A stretch of 64,000 bases of DNA from Paracoccus sp. M683 (GTDB taxonomy: Bacteria; Pseudomonadota; Alphaproteobacteria; Rhodobacterales; Rhodobacteraceae), in contig NZ_VKDF01000001.1 of the NCBI RefSeq assembly GCF_007096355.1, forward strand, positions 190,226 through 254,225, in the 5' to 3' direction. The notes under the pieces are model-generated. The model had not been told where the DNA came from. It saw only the letters and a program-made list of their open reading frames with translations, and made no database searches. Positions 56,468 through 64,000 of this stretch are shown piece by piece. Both the position numbers and the translations under genes were made by a program. Each line of letters opens with the position of its first letter. The stretch's first letter is position 1.

Positions 56468-56496
56468 CGCCCCTGCCAGCACCGTTGGCAGGGGCG
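56468..56496 (+). other. Perfect hairpin in the greA leader
   Basis: CGCCCCTGCCA and TGGCAGGGGCG form an 11-bp stem with a seven-base loop, 43 bases before the greA start. Only TTCGATT follows, so the terminator T run is poor. In E. coli the greA leader ends in a regulated terminator (GraL RNAs), so a similar attenuator is possible. The stretch from 56308 also holds no clear gene. Confidence 0.6.
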
Positions 56497-56539
56497 TTCG
56501 ATTAGCATCTGATTGCTTTGGGTGAGTGAAAGGCCGACG

Positions 56540-57010
56540 ATGGAAAAAGTACCGATGACGCGAAACGGGCATCAGGCGCTGGACAAGGAACTGGGCCAGC
56601 TGAAATCCGAGGAACGCCCCGCCGTCATTCGCGCCATTGCCGAGGCACGCGAACATGGCGATCTGTCCGAGAATGCGGAATACCACGCCGCACGCGAAAA
56701 GCAGGGCTTCATCGAGGGCCGTATCAAGGAACTGGAAAGCATCCTGTCGCGGGCCGAGGTCATCGACACCTCGAAACTGTCCGGCGCAATCAAGTTCGGC
56801 GCCATCGTCGGGCTGGTCGACGAGGATACGGACGAGGAAAAGACCTATCAGATCGTCGGTGAACCCGAGGCCGATATCGAACGCGGCCGGCTGAATATCC
56901 GGTCGCCGCTGGCCCGCGCCCTGATCGGCAAGGAAGAGGGCGACAGCGTCGATGTCGTCACGCCGGGCGGCCAGAAAAGCTATGAAATCCTGTCCATCCG
57001 CTACGAATAA
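56540..57010 (+). CDS. greA: Transcription elongation factor GreA
   Basis: A 156-aa factor that rescues backtracked RNA polymerase. The N-terminal coiled coil has the active acidic tip [15 protein letters not shown] and the C-terminal FKBP-like domain ends [15 protein letters not shown]-like. The start at ATG 56540 fits the family ([10 protein letters not shown]), and the longer frame to 56513 overlaps the leader hairpin region. It precedes a membrane protein gene by 3 bases. Confidence 0.96.
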   Translation: MEKVPMTRNGHQALDKELGQLKSEERPAVIRAIAEAREHGDLSENAEYHAAREKQGFIEGRIKELESILSRAEVIDTSKLSGAIKFGAIVGLVDEDTDEEKTYQIVGEPEADIERGRLNIRSPLARALIGKEEGDSVDVVTPGGQKSYEILSIRYE

Positions 57011-57013
57011 CCG

Positions 57014-57958
57014 ATGAGCTTGCGCAAACGGATAGGCGCGGCCCTGGGCAGCGACGAGGCCGTGACCATCGGCATTGTCCTGACCGCCCTCTGGCTGCTG
57101 ATGGCCGGGCTGTTCTGGTTGTTCGGGCCGGATGCCGATGCCCCGGTCAGCGGGCTGTTGCGGCTGGCCTCGGCGCTGGCGGTGCTGCTGCCGGTGGTGC
57201 TGATCTGGATGGCCGTGGGGCTGGCGGGCGCATTGGCCACGCTGCGCGCCGAAGCCGCCGAATTGCGTCTGCGGCTTGGCCAGATGCGCGATGCTGCGGG
57301 GCGCGTGACTGCCGGCGCGATGGCGACTGATCCGGCACCGGCACCGGCAGCACAGACCGCAGCCGCCCAGGCGGCGCCCCGGCGCGCCCATGCCCCCGCC
57401 GCCGCGCCCCAGCCTGCTGCACCGCGCCCCGTGGCCGGCGGCGATGGCCGGCAGACGGCGATGCGGTTCGATGCCCCGGTATCGGTGGCCGTTCATCCCG
57501 ACGATCTGATCCGGGCGCTGAACTTTCCCGAAGGCCCGGATGATGTGGAAACCATCACCGCCTTGCGGGCCGCGCTGCGCGACCATGACAGTTCCCGCGT
57601 CATCCGCTCGGCGCAGGATGTGGTGGCGCTGCTGGCCGAAAACGGGCTGTATATGGAACATCTGGTCCCCGACGCCCCGCGCCCGGCGCTGTGGCGTCGC
57701 TTTGCCGAGGGGATGCGGGGTGATACCGTTCAGGCCATGGGTGCGGTGCATGACGCCGCCGCGCTGGATCTGGTGCAGGCCATGCTGAAGAGCGACGAGA
57801 TCTTTCGAGACAGCGCCCATCATTTCCTGCGCCATTTCGATCTGATGCTGACCCGGATCGGCGGCGGGCTGGATGATGCGCAACTGGCGCGGCTGGCCGA
57901 CACCCGATCTGCCCGCGCCTTCATGTTGCTGGGCCGCGCCGCCAATGTCTTTGGCTGA
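57014..57958 (+). CDS. Hypothetical membrane protein downstream of greA
   Basis: A 314-aa protein with two membrane helices (about 18-40 and 50-75), a coiled-coil stretch, a Pro/Ala-rich linker (about 105-150), and a helical C-terminal domain of about 150 residues (from FPEGPDDVET). I do not recognise a family. It starts 3 bases after greA and so is likely cotranscribed. It runs into dgoK with a 4-base gap. Confidence 0.8.
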   Translation: MSLRKRIGAALGSDEAVTIGIVLTALWLLMAGLFWLFGPDADAPVSGLLRLASALAVLLPVVLIWMAVGLAGALATLRAEAAELRLRLGQMRDAAGRVTAGAMATDPAPAPAAQTAAAQAAPRRAHAPAAAPQPAAPRPVAGGDGRQTAMRFDAPVSVAVHPDDLIRALNFPEGPDDVETITALRAALRDHDSSRVIRSAQDVVALLAENGLYMEHLVPDAPRPALWRRFAEGMRGDTVQAMGAVHDAAALDLVQAMLKSDEIFRDSAHHFLRHFDLMLTRIGGGLDDAQLARLADTRSARAFMLLGRAANVFG

Positions 57959-57962
57959 TCCG

Positions 57963-58880
57963 ATGACCGACAGCCGGCCCATGCCGGACTGGATCGCGCT
58001 GGACTGGGGCAGCACCAACCTGCGCGCCTATGCCATGCGGGGCACGACCGCAGTGCTTGCAAAGGCCGAAGGGCCTGGCGCGGCGGGGCTTTCGGGTGCC
58101 CTCGCCTTCGAAGCCGCGCTGATGTCGGTGATCGGCGGCTGGCTGGGTCAGGGCCGGGATCCGATGCCGGTGCTGGCCTGCGGCATGGTCGGCGGCCGCC
58201 AGGGTTGGATCGAGGCCCCCTATCTCGACGTGCCCGCCGCGCCACTGGCCCCCACTGCGATGGTCACGGCGCCGGTACAGGACCGCCGGATCACGTTGCG
58301 CATCATGCCGGGCATGCGCCAGGACAATCCCGCCGATGTGATGCGCGGCGAGGAAACCCAGATTGCCGGGCTGCTGGCCGCCCAGCCCGATTTCGACGGC
58401 GTCATCGCGCTGCCAGGCACCCATTCGAAATGGGCGCGGATCAGCGCGGGCGAGGTCGTGGGCTTTCAGACAGCGCTGACGGGCGAGATGTTCCAGCTGC
58501 TGTCGCAATCCTCGGTGCTGCGGCACGGGATCGGCGAAGGCTGGGACGAGGCCGCCTTTCAGGACGGCGTGGCCGAGGGCCGCCGCGATGCCGACCGGCT
58601 GCTGGCACGGCTGTTTCAGTTGCGTGCCGAAGGGCTGGCCGGCAGGCTGGCCCCCGATGCGGCCCGGGCGCGGCTGTCGGGCCTGCTGATCGGGGCCGAG
58701 CTGGCCGCGATGCGGGGCTGGTGGCTGGGCCAGCAGGTCGCGCTGATCGGGGCGCCGACGCTGACCGAACGTTATGCCACCGCTTTGGCGGCGCAGGGCG
58801 TGCAGGCCAGCCGGCACGATGGCGGCGGCATGGCATTGGCGGGGTTGGCGCAGGCCTATCAGCAGATCGGGGCGACATGA
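57963..58880 (+). CDS. dgoK: 2-dehydro-3-deoxygalactonokinase
   Basis: A 305-aa sugar-acid kinase with [12 protein letters not shown] at the N-terminus (phosphate-binding loop) and the [11 protein letters not shown] motif. It phosphorylates 2-dehydro-3-deoxygalactonate in the De Ley-Doudoroff route for galactose. ATG 57963 is four bases after the previous stop, and a start at 57945 is possible. It overlaps the aldolase gene by 4 bases. Confidence 0.9.
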   Translation: MTDSRPMPDWIALDWGSTNLRAYAMRGTTAVLAKAEGPGAAGLSGALAFEAALMSVIGGWLGQGRDPMPVLACGMVGGRQGWIEAPYLDVPAAPLAPTAMVTAPVQDRRITLRIMPGMRQDNPADVMRGEETQIAGLLAAQPDFDGVIALPGTHSKWARISAGEVVGFQTALTGEMFQLLSQSSVLRHGIGEGWDEAAFQDGVAEGRRDADRLLARLFQLRAEGLAGRLAPDAARARLSGLLIGAELAAMRGWWLGQQVALIGAPTLTERYATALAAQGVQASRHDGGGMALAGLAQAYQQIGAT

Positions 58881-59518
58881 AAGGTGACCAGATCAACAAC
58901 GGCCGTGCGCTTGTTGCCATCCTGCGCGGAATCGCACCGGATCAGGCGCTGCCCGTCACCAAGGCGCTGATTGGGGCAGGCATCACCCGGATCGAGGTGC
59001 CGCTGAACTCGCCCGATCCCCTGACCAGCATCGCGGCCATGCAAGATGCCTTTGGCGCGCAGGCGCTGATCGGGGCCGGCACGGTGCTGATGCCGTCTCA
59101 GGTGGTGGCGGTCGGGGCGACCGGGGCGCGGCTGATCGTGTCGCCCAATTGCGATCCGGCGGTGATTGCGGCAACGAAATCGGCCGGTCTGCTGTCCTAT
59201 CCAGGCGTGATGACCCCGACCGAGGCTTTTGCGGCCCTGAAAGCCGGCGCCGATGCGCTGAAGCTGTTTCCGGGCGAGTTGATCGGCCCCGTCGGGCTGA
59301 AGGCGATGCGGGCGGTTCTGCCGCGTGAGGTGCCGCTTTTTGCCGTGGGCGGTGTCGCCGCCGAGAACATGGCCGAATGGCGCGCGGCAGGAGCTGACGG
59401 CTTCGGCATCGGTTCGGCGATCTACAGGCCGGGCGACAGTGCCGATATGGTGGCGGGAAAGGCCGCGCAGCTGGTCGCGGCCTATGATCGGGCCTTCGGT
59501 CCGGCCGGACGGCCCTGA
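58877..59518 (+). CDS. dgoA: 2-dehydro-3-deoxy-6-phosphogalactonate aldolase
   Basis: A 213-aa class I aldolase that cuts KDPGal to pyruvate and glyceraldehyde-3-phosphate. The Schiff-base lysine is in DALKLFPGE, and [11 protein letters not shown] and [11 protein letters not shown] are family blocks. It follows dgoK with an ATGA overlap. The transporter and dehydratase of the pathway are not next to it. Confidence 0.92.
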   Translation: MKGDQINNGRALVAILRGIAPDQALPVTKALIGAGITRIEVPLNSPDPLTSIAAMQDAFGAQALIGAGTVLMPSQVVAVGATGARLIVSPNCDPAVIAATKSAGLLSYPGVMTPTEAFAALKAGADALKLFPGELIGPVGLKAMRAVLPREVPLFAVGGVAAENMAEWRAAGADGFGIGSAIYRPGDSADMVAGKAAQLVAAYDRAFGPAGRP

Positions 59519-59618
59519 CCGGCGCAGGCAGCGCGCAAAGACAACCGCGAAGACAACCCTTGTGCGCGCCAGATGGGCGTGACACTCAGGCAGAATATTC
59601 AGTTTCTGCAAGTTGACC

Positions 59619-60407
59619 ATGTCCCCCAACCCGACATCCCCGCATGACCTGCCCCCACCCGTCGAGGACGCGGCGCTGGATCGCGTTCTGGCACGCAGCC
59701 CGGCACAGTGTTTCCGGCATGGCATGGTGCAGTCGCTGCCCTTCCTGATCGTGCTGCTGCCCTTTGGCCTGCTGTTTGGGGTGCTGGCCAGCGATGTCGG
59801 GCTGGATCTGGCGCAGGTGCTGGGCTTTTCGGTGCTGGTTCTGGCCGGCGCCTCGCAGTTCACCGCGGTGCAACTGCTGTCGGATCAGGTGCCGGCACTG
59901 CTGGCGGTGGTGTCGGCGCTTGCGGTCAATCTGCGGATGGCGATGTATTCGGCCTCGCTGGTGCCCTGGCTGGGCAAGGCCTCGGGGCGGGACCGGGCGG
60001 CGGTGGCCTATCTGCTGGTCGATCAGACCTATGCACTGGCGATCCAGCATTACGAGATGAACCCGCGCCTCAGCCTGGCGCAGCGGCTGGCCTATTTCTA
60101 TGGCGCGGCGGCGGCGATGTGCATTCCCTGGGCGATTTCCAGCGTGGTGGGTGCGACGGTCGGTCAGGCGATCCCCGATGGCATCGCATTGGATTTCGCG
60201 ATCCCGATCACCTTTCTGGCGATGATCGCGCCGATGCTGCGGACGCTGGCGCATAAGGTCGCGGCGCTGGTCGCGGTGATCATGGCGCTGCTTCTGGCCT
60301 GGATGCCGGCGGGGACGGGTCTGCTGATCGCCGCCCCAATCGGCATGGCCGCCGGCGCAGCGGTCGAGGCCTGGATGGAACGCCGGCAGAAAGGCAAAGC
60401 CCAATGA
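59619..60407 (+). CDS. azlC: AzlC family branched-chain amino acid exporter, large subunit
   Basis: A 262-aa membrane protein with about six helices, with the blocks VLLPFGLLFGVLA and VLAGASQFTAVQLL typical of AzlC. Paired with the small AzlD protein it exports branched-chain amino acids or related compounds. The start is ATG 59619, and a TTG two codons earlier is less likely. It overlaps azlD by 4 bases. Confidence 0.9.
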   Translation: MSPNPTSPHDLPPPVEDAALDRVLARSPAQCFRHGMVQSLPFLIVLLPFGLLFGVLASDVGLDLAQVLGFSVLVLAGASQFTAVQLLSDQVPALLAVVSALAVNLRMAMYSASLVPWLGKASGRDRAAVAYLLVDQTYALAIQHYEMNPRLSLAQRLAYFYGAAAAMCIPWAISSVVGATVGQAIPDGIALDFAIPITFLAMIAPMLRTLAHKVAALVAVIMALLLAWMPAGTGLLIAAPIGMAAGAAVEAWMERRQKGKAQ

Positions 60408-60736
60408 TCACGCTTTCCGACAGTGGTGTCTGGCTGGTGATCCTGGCGCTTGGCGCCGGGACGTTCCTGATTCGCTGGTCGTTTCTGGGGGCGCTTGGGC
60501 GCTATGTCATGCCAACCTGGGTGCTGCGGCTGCTGCGCTATACCCCGGTGGCCGTGCTGCCCGCGCTGGTCGCGCCGCTGGTCATGTGGCCCGCCGCGAC
60601 CGAGGGCCAGACCGATCCCGCACGGCTGGTCGCGGCCATTGCCACGGTCGCCGTCGGCATGATCTGGAAAAACATGCTGGCCGCAATCCTTGCCGGCGCC
60701 GGCACGCTGGTCGCGATGCTTCAGTTCCTGGGATAG
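60404..60736 (+). CDS. azlD: AzlD family exporter, small subunit
   Basis: A 110-aa protein of three to four helices, starting with GVWLVILALGAGTFLIRWSF and containing LLRYTPVAVLPALVAP. It forms the two-part exporter with AzlC. Its last 16 bases overlap the convergent lipoprotein gene. Confidence 0.89.
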   Translation: MITLSDSGVWLVILALGAGTFLIRWSFLGALGRYVMPTWVLRLLRYTPVAVLPALVAPLVMWPAATEGQTDPARLVAAIATVAVGMIWKNMLAAILAGAGTLVAMLQFLG

Positions 60737-61347
60737 CCGGTGATCACCCCGTCCTTCTGACGCAGAAGGACATCGTGGTTATTCGCCGGATCGCCATCAC
60801 GATGGCTGCGCGAGGTCACGCCCGGCAGGGTCAGGAACCATTGCCGCAGCTTGATCGGCGAAAACCCCCTGGGCGCCCCCTGGAAGCCCGGCACCCGGCG
60901 CAGAACCTCGCCCGTGCCCACGGCGCAGAAGCTTTTGCTGACCGCGCCCTGCTGTTCGGCCGAGCGGATGGCGGCATCGGCAACAGCCAGGCTGACCGGC
61001 ACCGTATCTTCGGCAACCCAATAGGTGCTGCGCGCATGGTAGTCGATGTAGAAGTTCTTGAAATTCGGCGTGATCCCATACAGCACGTCATGGCGTTCAG
61101 GGATGCGCGGATGGTTCCAGCTGCCCGCCGGGTCAAAGATCACCCGATGACTGCCATTGATCATCAGCGCCGAATGGCCGCCTTCGCCCTTGGGAATGCC
61201 AATGACGGTGAACAGGGCAACCGAGGGCGGCTCGCCCGTCGCGAAACGCGCCGCCCGCACGGCTTCGTCGCTGGCCCAGATATTATCAGCCCCGCAAGCC
61301 GCAAGGGGCAGCGCCGCCGCGCCTGCCAGAAACGCCCGTCTTTTCAT
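60721..61347 (-). CDS. Lipoprotein with possible Cys/His hydrolase fold
   Basis: A 208-aa protein whose signal ends in the lipobox LAAC. GGHSALMING and, later, SFCAVGTGEVL could hold catalytic His and Cys in the order seen in permuted NlpC/P60 or LRAT-type folds. The family is not recognised. The function is inferred at best from these residues. It overlaps azlD by 16 bases, tail to tail. Confidence 0.8.
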   Translation of the reverse strand: MKRRAFLAGAAALPLAACGADNIWASDEAVRAARFATGEPPSVALFTVIGIPKGEGGHSALMINGSHRVIFDPAGSWNHPRIPERHDVLYGITPNFKNFYIDYHARSTYWVAEDTVPVSLAVADAAIRSAEQQGAVSKSFCAVGTGEVLRRVPGFQGAPRGFSPIKLRQWFLTLPGVTSRSHRDGDPANNHDVLLRQKDGVITGYPRN

Positions 61348-61426
61348 GCTGCTGTCCTGCCCGTCTTCGTCATGTTATTCGTCTCTGCCGGTCAGAAATG
61401 ACCCTGCCGACAATCAGCCTGACGGA

Positions 61427-61579
61427 TCAGGCGTTCACCAGCGCCATGAAAACCAGCACACCGAGCGAGATGATAACCACCCAGGTCGACAGCTTGATGA
61501 AGCCGGCAAAGGTCTTCTTATGTTCGGTGATGTCCATTTCACCCGGCTTGTATTCAGTAACTTCGTGATGCGTGGCCAT
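61427..61579 (-). CDS. aa3-type cytochrome c oxidase subunit IV
   Basis: A 50-aa protein with one membrane helix (about 30-48). It closely follows the Paracoccus denitrificans subunit IV pattern: [17 protein letters not shown], then [13 protein letters not shown] and an Ala-rich end. Subunit IV is not required for activity in that organism. It lies far from any ctaCDE genes here. GGAGG lies before the ATG. Not visible as a long reading frame, but the match is strong. Confidence 0.92.
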   Translation of the reverse strand: MATHHEVTEYKPGEMDITEHKKTFAGFIKLSTWVVIISLGVLVFMALVNA

Positions 61580-61631
61580 GCGCCCCTCCGGTTCTGGTTC
61601 GGTCCTGCGATAGCCGATTGCGAGCGGCGTG

Positions 61632-62657
61632 TCACGCCCCCCACAGCACGGCACCATCGCTTTCGCCCATGGCCCGCAGGATGCCAAGATGGCGAAGGTG
61701 GTTGACATGGGCCACCGCCTCGACCAGCGCCAGGCCGAACTCGGCCTCACCGATGCGGCGCTTGAACAGGATGTCGAAACAGCCGACCGCCGTGCGCGCC
61801 TGCTGGCGCAGTGCCTCGGTCATGCGGTCCAGCGCGCTGGTATGGTTTTCGATCAGCTGGCCCAAGCGGTCGGGAAGGCCGGTAAAGGGCAGCTTGTGGC
61901 CGGGCAGCACCAGATGGCGTGGCTGGGCCAATTCCGCGAAACGGCGGCAGGATCGCAGCCATTCGCCGACCGGGTCGGCATCGGGCTCGGTCGGATAGAC
62001 CCCCAGATTGGGCGAGATCGAGGGCAGCAGCTGATCGCCCCCCAGCACCAGATCGTCATCCAGCGACCAGAAGGTCGCATGTTCGGGTGCATGGCCATCG
62101 CCCATATGCACGGCCCATTCGCGCCCGCCGAAACACAGCCGGTCGCCATCGCTGATCCGGGTGAAACCCAAAGGCAGCGGATGCACCGCATCGGCGAAAT
62201 TGAAGGGCCGTTCCGCCGCCCGCCGCGCCAGCAGATCAGCCGGCATCCCCGCCCGACGCCAGAAATCCAGCGCCTGCGGGGTCGGGCGATCCTGTTCGTC
62301 CAGCACCAGCATTCGCGCGGTCAGCCAGGCGGTGCGGCTGATCATCAGCTCGGCCCCGTGATCGGCCATGAACCAGCCCGCCAGCCCGATATGGTCGGGA
62401 TGATGATGGCTGCCGATAACCCGGTGGATCCGGCGCCCGGCCAGAGGCCCGTCGATCAGCGCCTGCCAGATCGCGCGGCTGCGCCGCGAATCAAACCCCG
62501 TATCCAGAATGGTCCAGCCATCCTCGCCATCATCCAGCGCATAGACATTCACATGGTCCAGCGTCATGGGCAGCGGCAGTCGCATCCACAGCACGCCCTC
62601 GGCCATGGCGATGGCCTCGCCTTCGCCGGGGGGCTGTTCCTGCGGATAGCGGATCAC
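61632..62657 (-). CDS. Metallo-beta-lactamase-fold hydrolase
   Basis: A 341-aa MBL-fold protein with [13 protein letters not shown] (the HxHxDH zinc motif), DGHAPEH, GGDQLL and LPGHKLPF. It has an extra C-terminal helical domain of about 90 residues found in related alphaproteobacterial hydrolases. The substrate is unknown. The last four bases overlap the acyl-CoA dehydrogenase stop on the same strand. Confidence 0.9.
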   Translation of the reverse strand: MIRYPQEQPPGEGEAIAMAEGVLWMRLPLPMTLDHVNVYALDDGEDGWTILDTGFDSRRSRAIWQALIDGPLAGRRIHRVIGSHHHPDHIGLAGWFMADHGAELMISRTAWLTARMLVLDEQDRPTPQALDFWRRAGMPADLLARRAAERPFNFADAVHPLPLGFTRISDGDRLCFGGREWAVHMGDGHAPEHATFWSLDDDLVLGGDQLLPSISPNLGVYPTEPDADPVGEWLRSCRRFAELAQPRHLVLPGHKLPFTGLPDRLGQLIENHTSALDRMTEALRQQARTAVGCFDILFKRRIGEAEFGLALVEAVAHVNHLRHLGILRAMGESDGAVLWGA

Positions 62658-64000
62658 GCGCCAAAGACCCCCGCCAGTTGGTCGTCGCTGATCGCGTTCA
62701 GATCGGCCAGCCCGACCTGCGCCTCGGTCAGATCGGCGGCATAGCGCGGCAGGATCCGGGTGATATAGATCCGCGCCAGAGTGATCCGCCCCTCGTCCCC
62801 GGTCTGGGCGGCGCGCAGGTGGAACCAGGCCCCCAGCACGCGGGCGAAGGCGTCCAGATAGGGCACGGCACCGGCAAAGCGGTCCTGAAGATCCGCATCC
62901 AGCATGGCCTGCGTCGCCTCGCGCAGGGTCTCGACCGCCTGCCAGACATCGCTCGCCAGATCGGGCAGCTGCGCCTGCGCGGCCTTGGCGGCATCCATCA
63001 TCTCGTCCAGCAGGCGCGTCGCCGCCTCGCCGCCATCGGACATCTTGCGGCCGACCAGATCCATCGCCTGAATGCCGTTCGTGCCTTCATAGATCGGGGT
63101 GATCCGCACATCGCGTAGATATTGCGCGGCGCCGGTTTCCTCGATGAAGCCCATGCCGCCATGCACCTGCACGTTCATATCTGCCACGCGGCAACCAACA
63201 TCGGTGCCATGGGCCTTGGCGATCGGCGTCAGGAAGGCGGCGCGGGCCGCGCAGCCCTCGTCCCCGGTGGCGCGCGCCAGATCCGCCGTGGCGGCGGTGG
63301 CCAGGCAGATGGCGCGGGCGGCAAAGACCTCGGCCCGCGCGGTGGCCAGCATCCGGCGCACATCGGCATGGCGGATGATCGGGCCGAACTGGTTGCGCTC
63401 GGTCGCATAGGCCACAGCCTGCTGCAAGGCCGCCTCGGCCACGCCGACGCCCTGCACACCCACACCCAGACGGGCGGCGTTCATCATGGTGAACATCGCG
63501 GCCATCCCGCCATGTTCGCGCCCGATCAGCCAGCCGGTCGCGCCCTCATAGCTCATGACGCAGGTGGGGCTGCCATGAATGCCCATCTTGTGTTCCAGCG
63601 AGACGACCTTCAGGCTGTTGGCCACGCCAGGGTTGCCATCGGCATCGGGGATGAATTTCGGCACCATGAACAGGCTGATCCCCTTGGTGCCCTTGGCCCC
63701 GTCCGGCAGTCGCGCCAGAACGGCGTGGCAGACGTTCTCGGTCACGTCACTGTCGCCCCAGGTGATAAAGATCTTCTGCCCGGTGATCGAATAGGTGCCA
63801 TCGCCATTCGGCTCGGCCTTGGTGGTCAGCGCGCCCACATCGCTGCCCGCACCCGGTTCGGTCAGGTTCATCGTGCCCGACCATTCGCCGCTGTTCAGCT
63901 TGGGCAGATACAGGGCCTTCATCTCGTCGCTGGCATGATGCTGCAACGCGTCGATCTGGCCCTGCGTCAGCAGCGGGTTCAGTTGCAGCGACAGGCAGGC
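62654..64000 (-). CDS. Acyl-CoA dehydrogenase (DmdC-like), 5' part missing
   Basis: The frame enters from the right edge, so only the C-terminal 448 residues are visible. MNLTEPGAGSDVGAL, ITWGDSD and the MGFIEETGAAQYLRD block are typical of acyl-CoA dehydrogenases, and the C-terminal 140 residues form the extra helical domain of the DmdC group. These FAD enzymes oxidise acyl-CoA and pass electrons to ETF and the quinone oxidoreductase at 55 kb. The substrate is unknown. Confidence 0.9.
   Translation of the reverse strand, partial: ACLSLQLNPLLTQGQIDALQHHASDEMKALYLPKLNSGEWSGTMNLTEPGAGSDVGALTTKAEPNGDGTYSITGQKIFITWGDSDVTENVCHAVLARLPDGAKGTKGISLFMVPKFIPDADGNPGVANSLKVVSLEHKMGIHGSPTCVMSYEGATGWLIGREHGGMAAMFTMMNAARLGVGVQGVGVAEAALQQAVAYATERNQFGPIIRHADVRRMLATARAEVFAARAICLATAATADLARATGDEGCAARAAFLTPIAKAHGTDVGCRVADMNVQVHGGMGFIEETGAAQYLRDVRITPIYEGTNGIQAMDLVGRKMSDGGEAATRLLDEMMDAAKAAQAQLPDLASDVWQAVETLREATQAMLDADLQDRFAGAVPYLDAFARVLGAWFHLRAAQTGDEGRITLARIYITRILPRYAADLTEAQVGLADLNAISDDQLAGVFGA

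Noticed and set aside
56401-56505. A 34-codon reading frame (MPNSFGRACIRL...) between the ETF oxidoreductase gene and greA.
   Set aside because: It has no ribosome site, it overlaps the leader hairpin, and I could not support it as a gene.
59530-59580. Imperfect inverted repeat gcgcgcaaag/cttgtgcgcgc after dgoA as a terminator.
   Set aside because: Pairing is broken and there is no T run.

Overview
This is a GC-rich, gene-dense alphaproteobacterial chromosome segment, most likely from Paracoccus or a close relative in the Rhodobacteraceae. The clues are a 50-aa bacterial aa3-oxidase subunit IV that closely resembles my recollection of the Paracoccus denitrificans protein, a phaA-phaB pair, the argH/LptM-like/lysA/DUF4175 string, the pdxJ-acpS-lepB-rnc-era-DUF1491 string, and an intergenic element of the kind I recall as common in this family. 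No rRNA, tRNA, CRISPR array, transposase, integrase or phage gene was found.

Layout: 1-5.6 kb holds arginine and lysine end genes (argH, lysA) with a tiny LptM-like lipoprotein, a DUF4175 protein cut by the window edge, a TlpA-like thioredoxin and tag. 5.7-11.2 kb holds an EAL phosphodiesterase, the polyhydroxybutyrate genes phaA-phaB, a YdcH-like small protein, a TrmN6-like methyltransferase, DUF2007 and a long-chain polyprenyl diphosphate synthase. 11.2-24.9 kb is mostly envelope: amtB without glnK, a class A penicillin-binding protein, MlaA/MlaC, a substrate-less type I secretion pair, an AtoE-like transporter, two L,D-transpeptidase-fold proteins, a CAP lipoprotein and an RNA methyltransferase. 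24.9-38.2 kb holds an ABC exporter, CCA-adding enzyme, two Nudix hydrolases, hslO, a receiver-PP2C phosphatase divergent from an Hpt protein, ilvA, a membrane-protein gene broken by an in-frame TGA, argG, DUF488, DUF2945, a MogA-like gene and a DUF475 transporter.

38.5-47.8 kb is the striking part. A LuxR-type regulator and an overlapping small HEPN-like gene are divergent from a 665-aa low-complexity protein. That protein carries an alternating X-Gln/X-Asn tract, X-Asn-X-Ala tetrads, a Gly/Asp-rich body and a collagen-like patch. After a strong intrinsic hairpin come a 690-aa repeat protein and a dedicated type I ABC transporter and membrane-fusion protein. Neither large protein has a signal peptide and the gene ends overlap. 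I read this as a regulated surface or matrix protein secretion system of a type I do not recognise. The ABC protein has Gln where the H-loop His is expected. The island ends exactly where recO would normally follow era-DUF1491.

47.8-64 kb returns to core genes: era, rnc, lepB, acpS, pdxJ, ispE, a TPR protein, ETF-quinone oxidoreductase, greA, a membrane protein, dgoK-dgoA, azlC-azlD, a Cys/His lipoprotein, the oxidase subunit IV, a metallo-beta-lactamase-fold hydrolase and the start-less 3' part of an acyl-CoA dehydrogenase. Many neighbours overlap by 1-16 bases, so translational coupling is common throughout.
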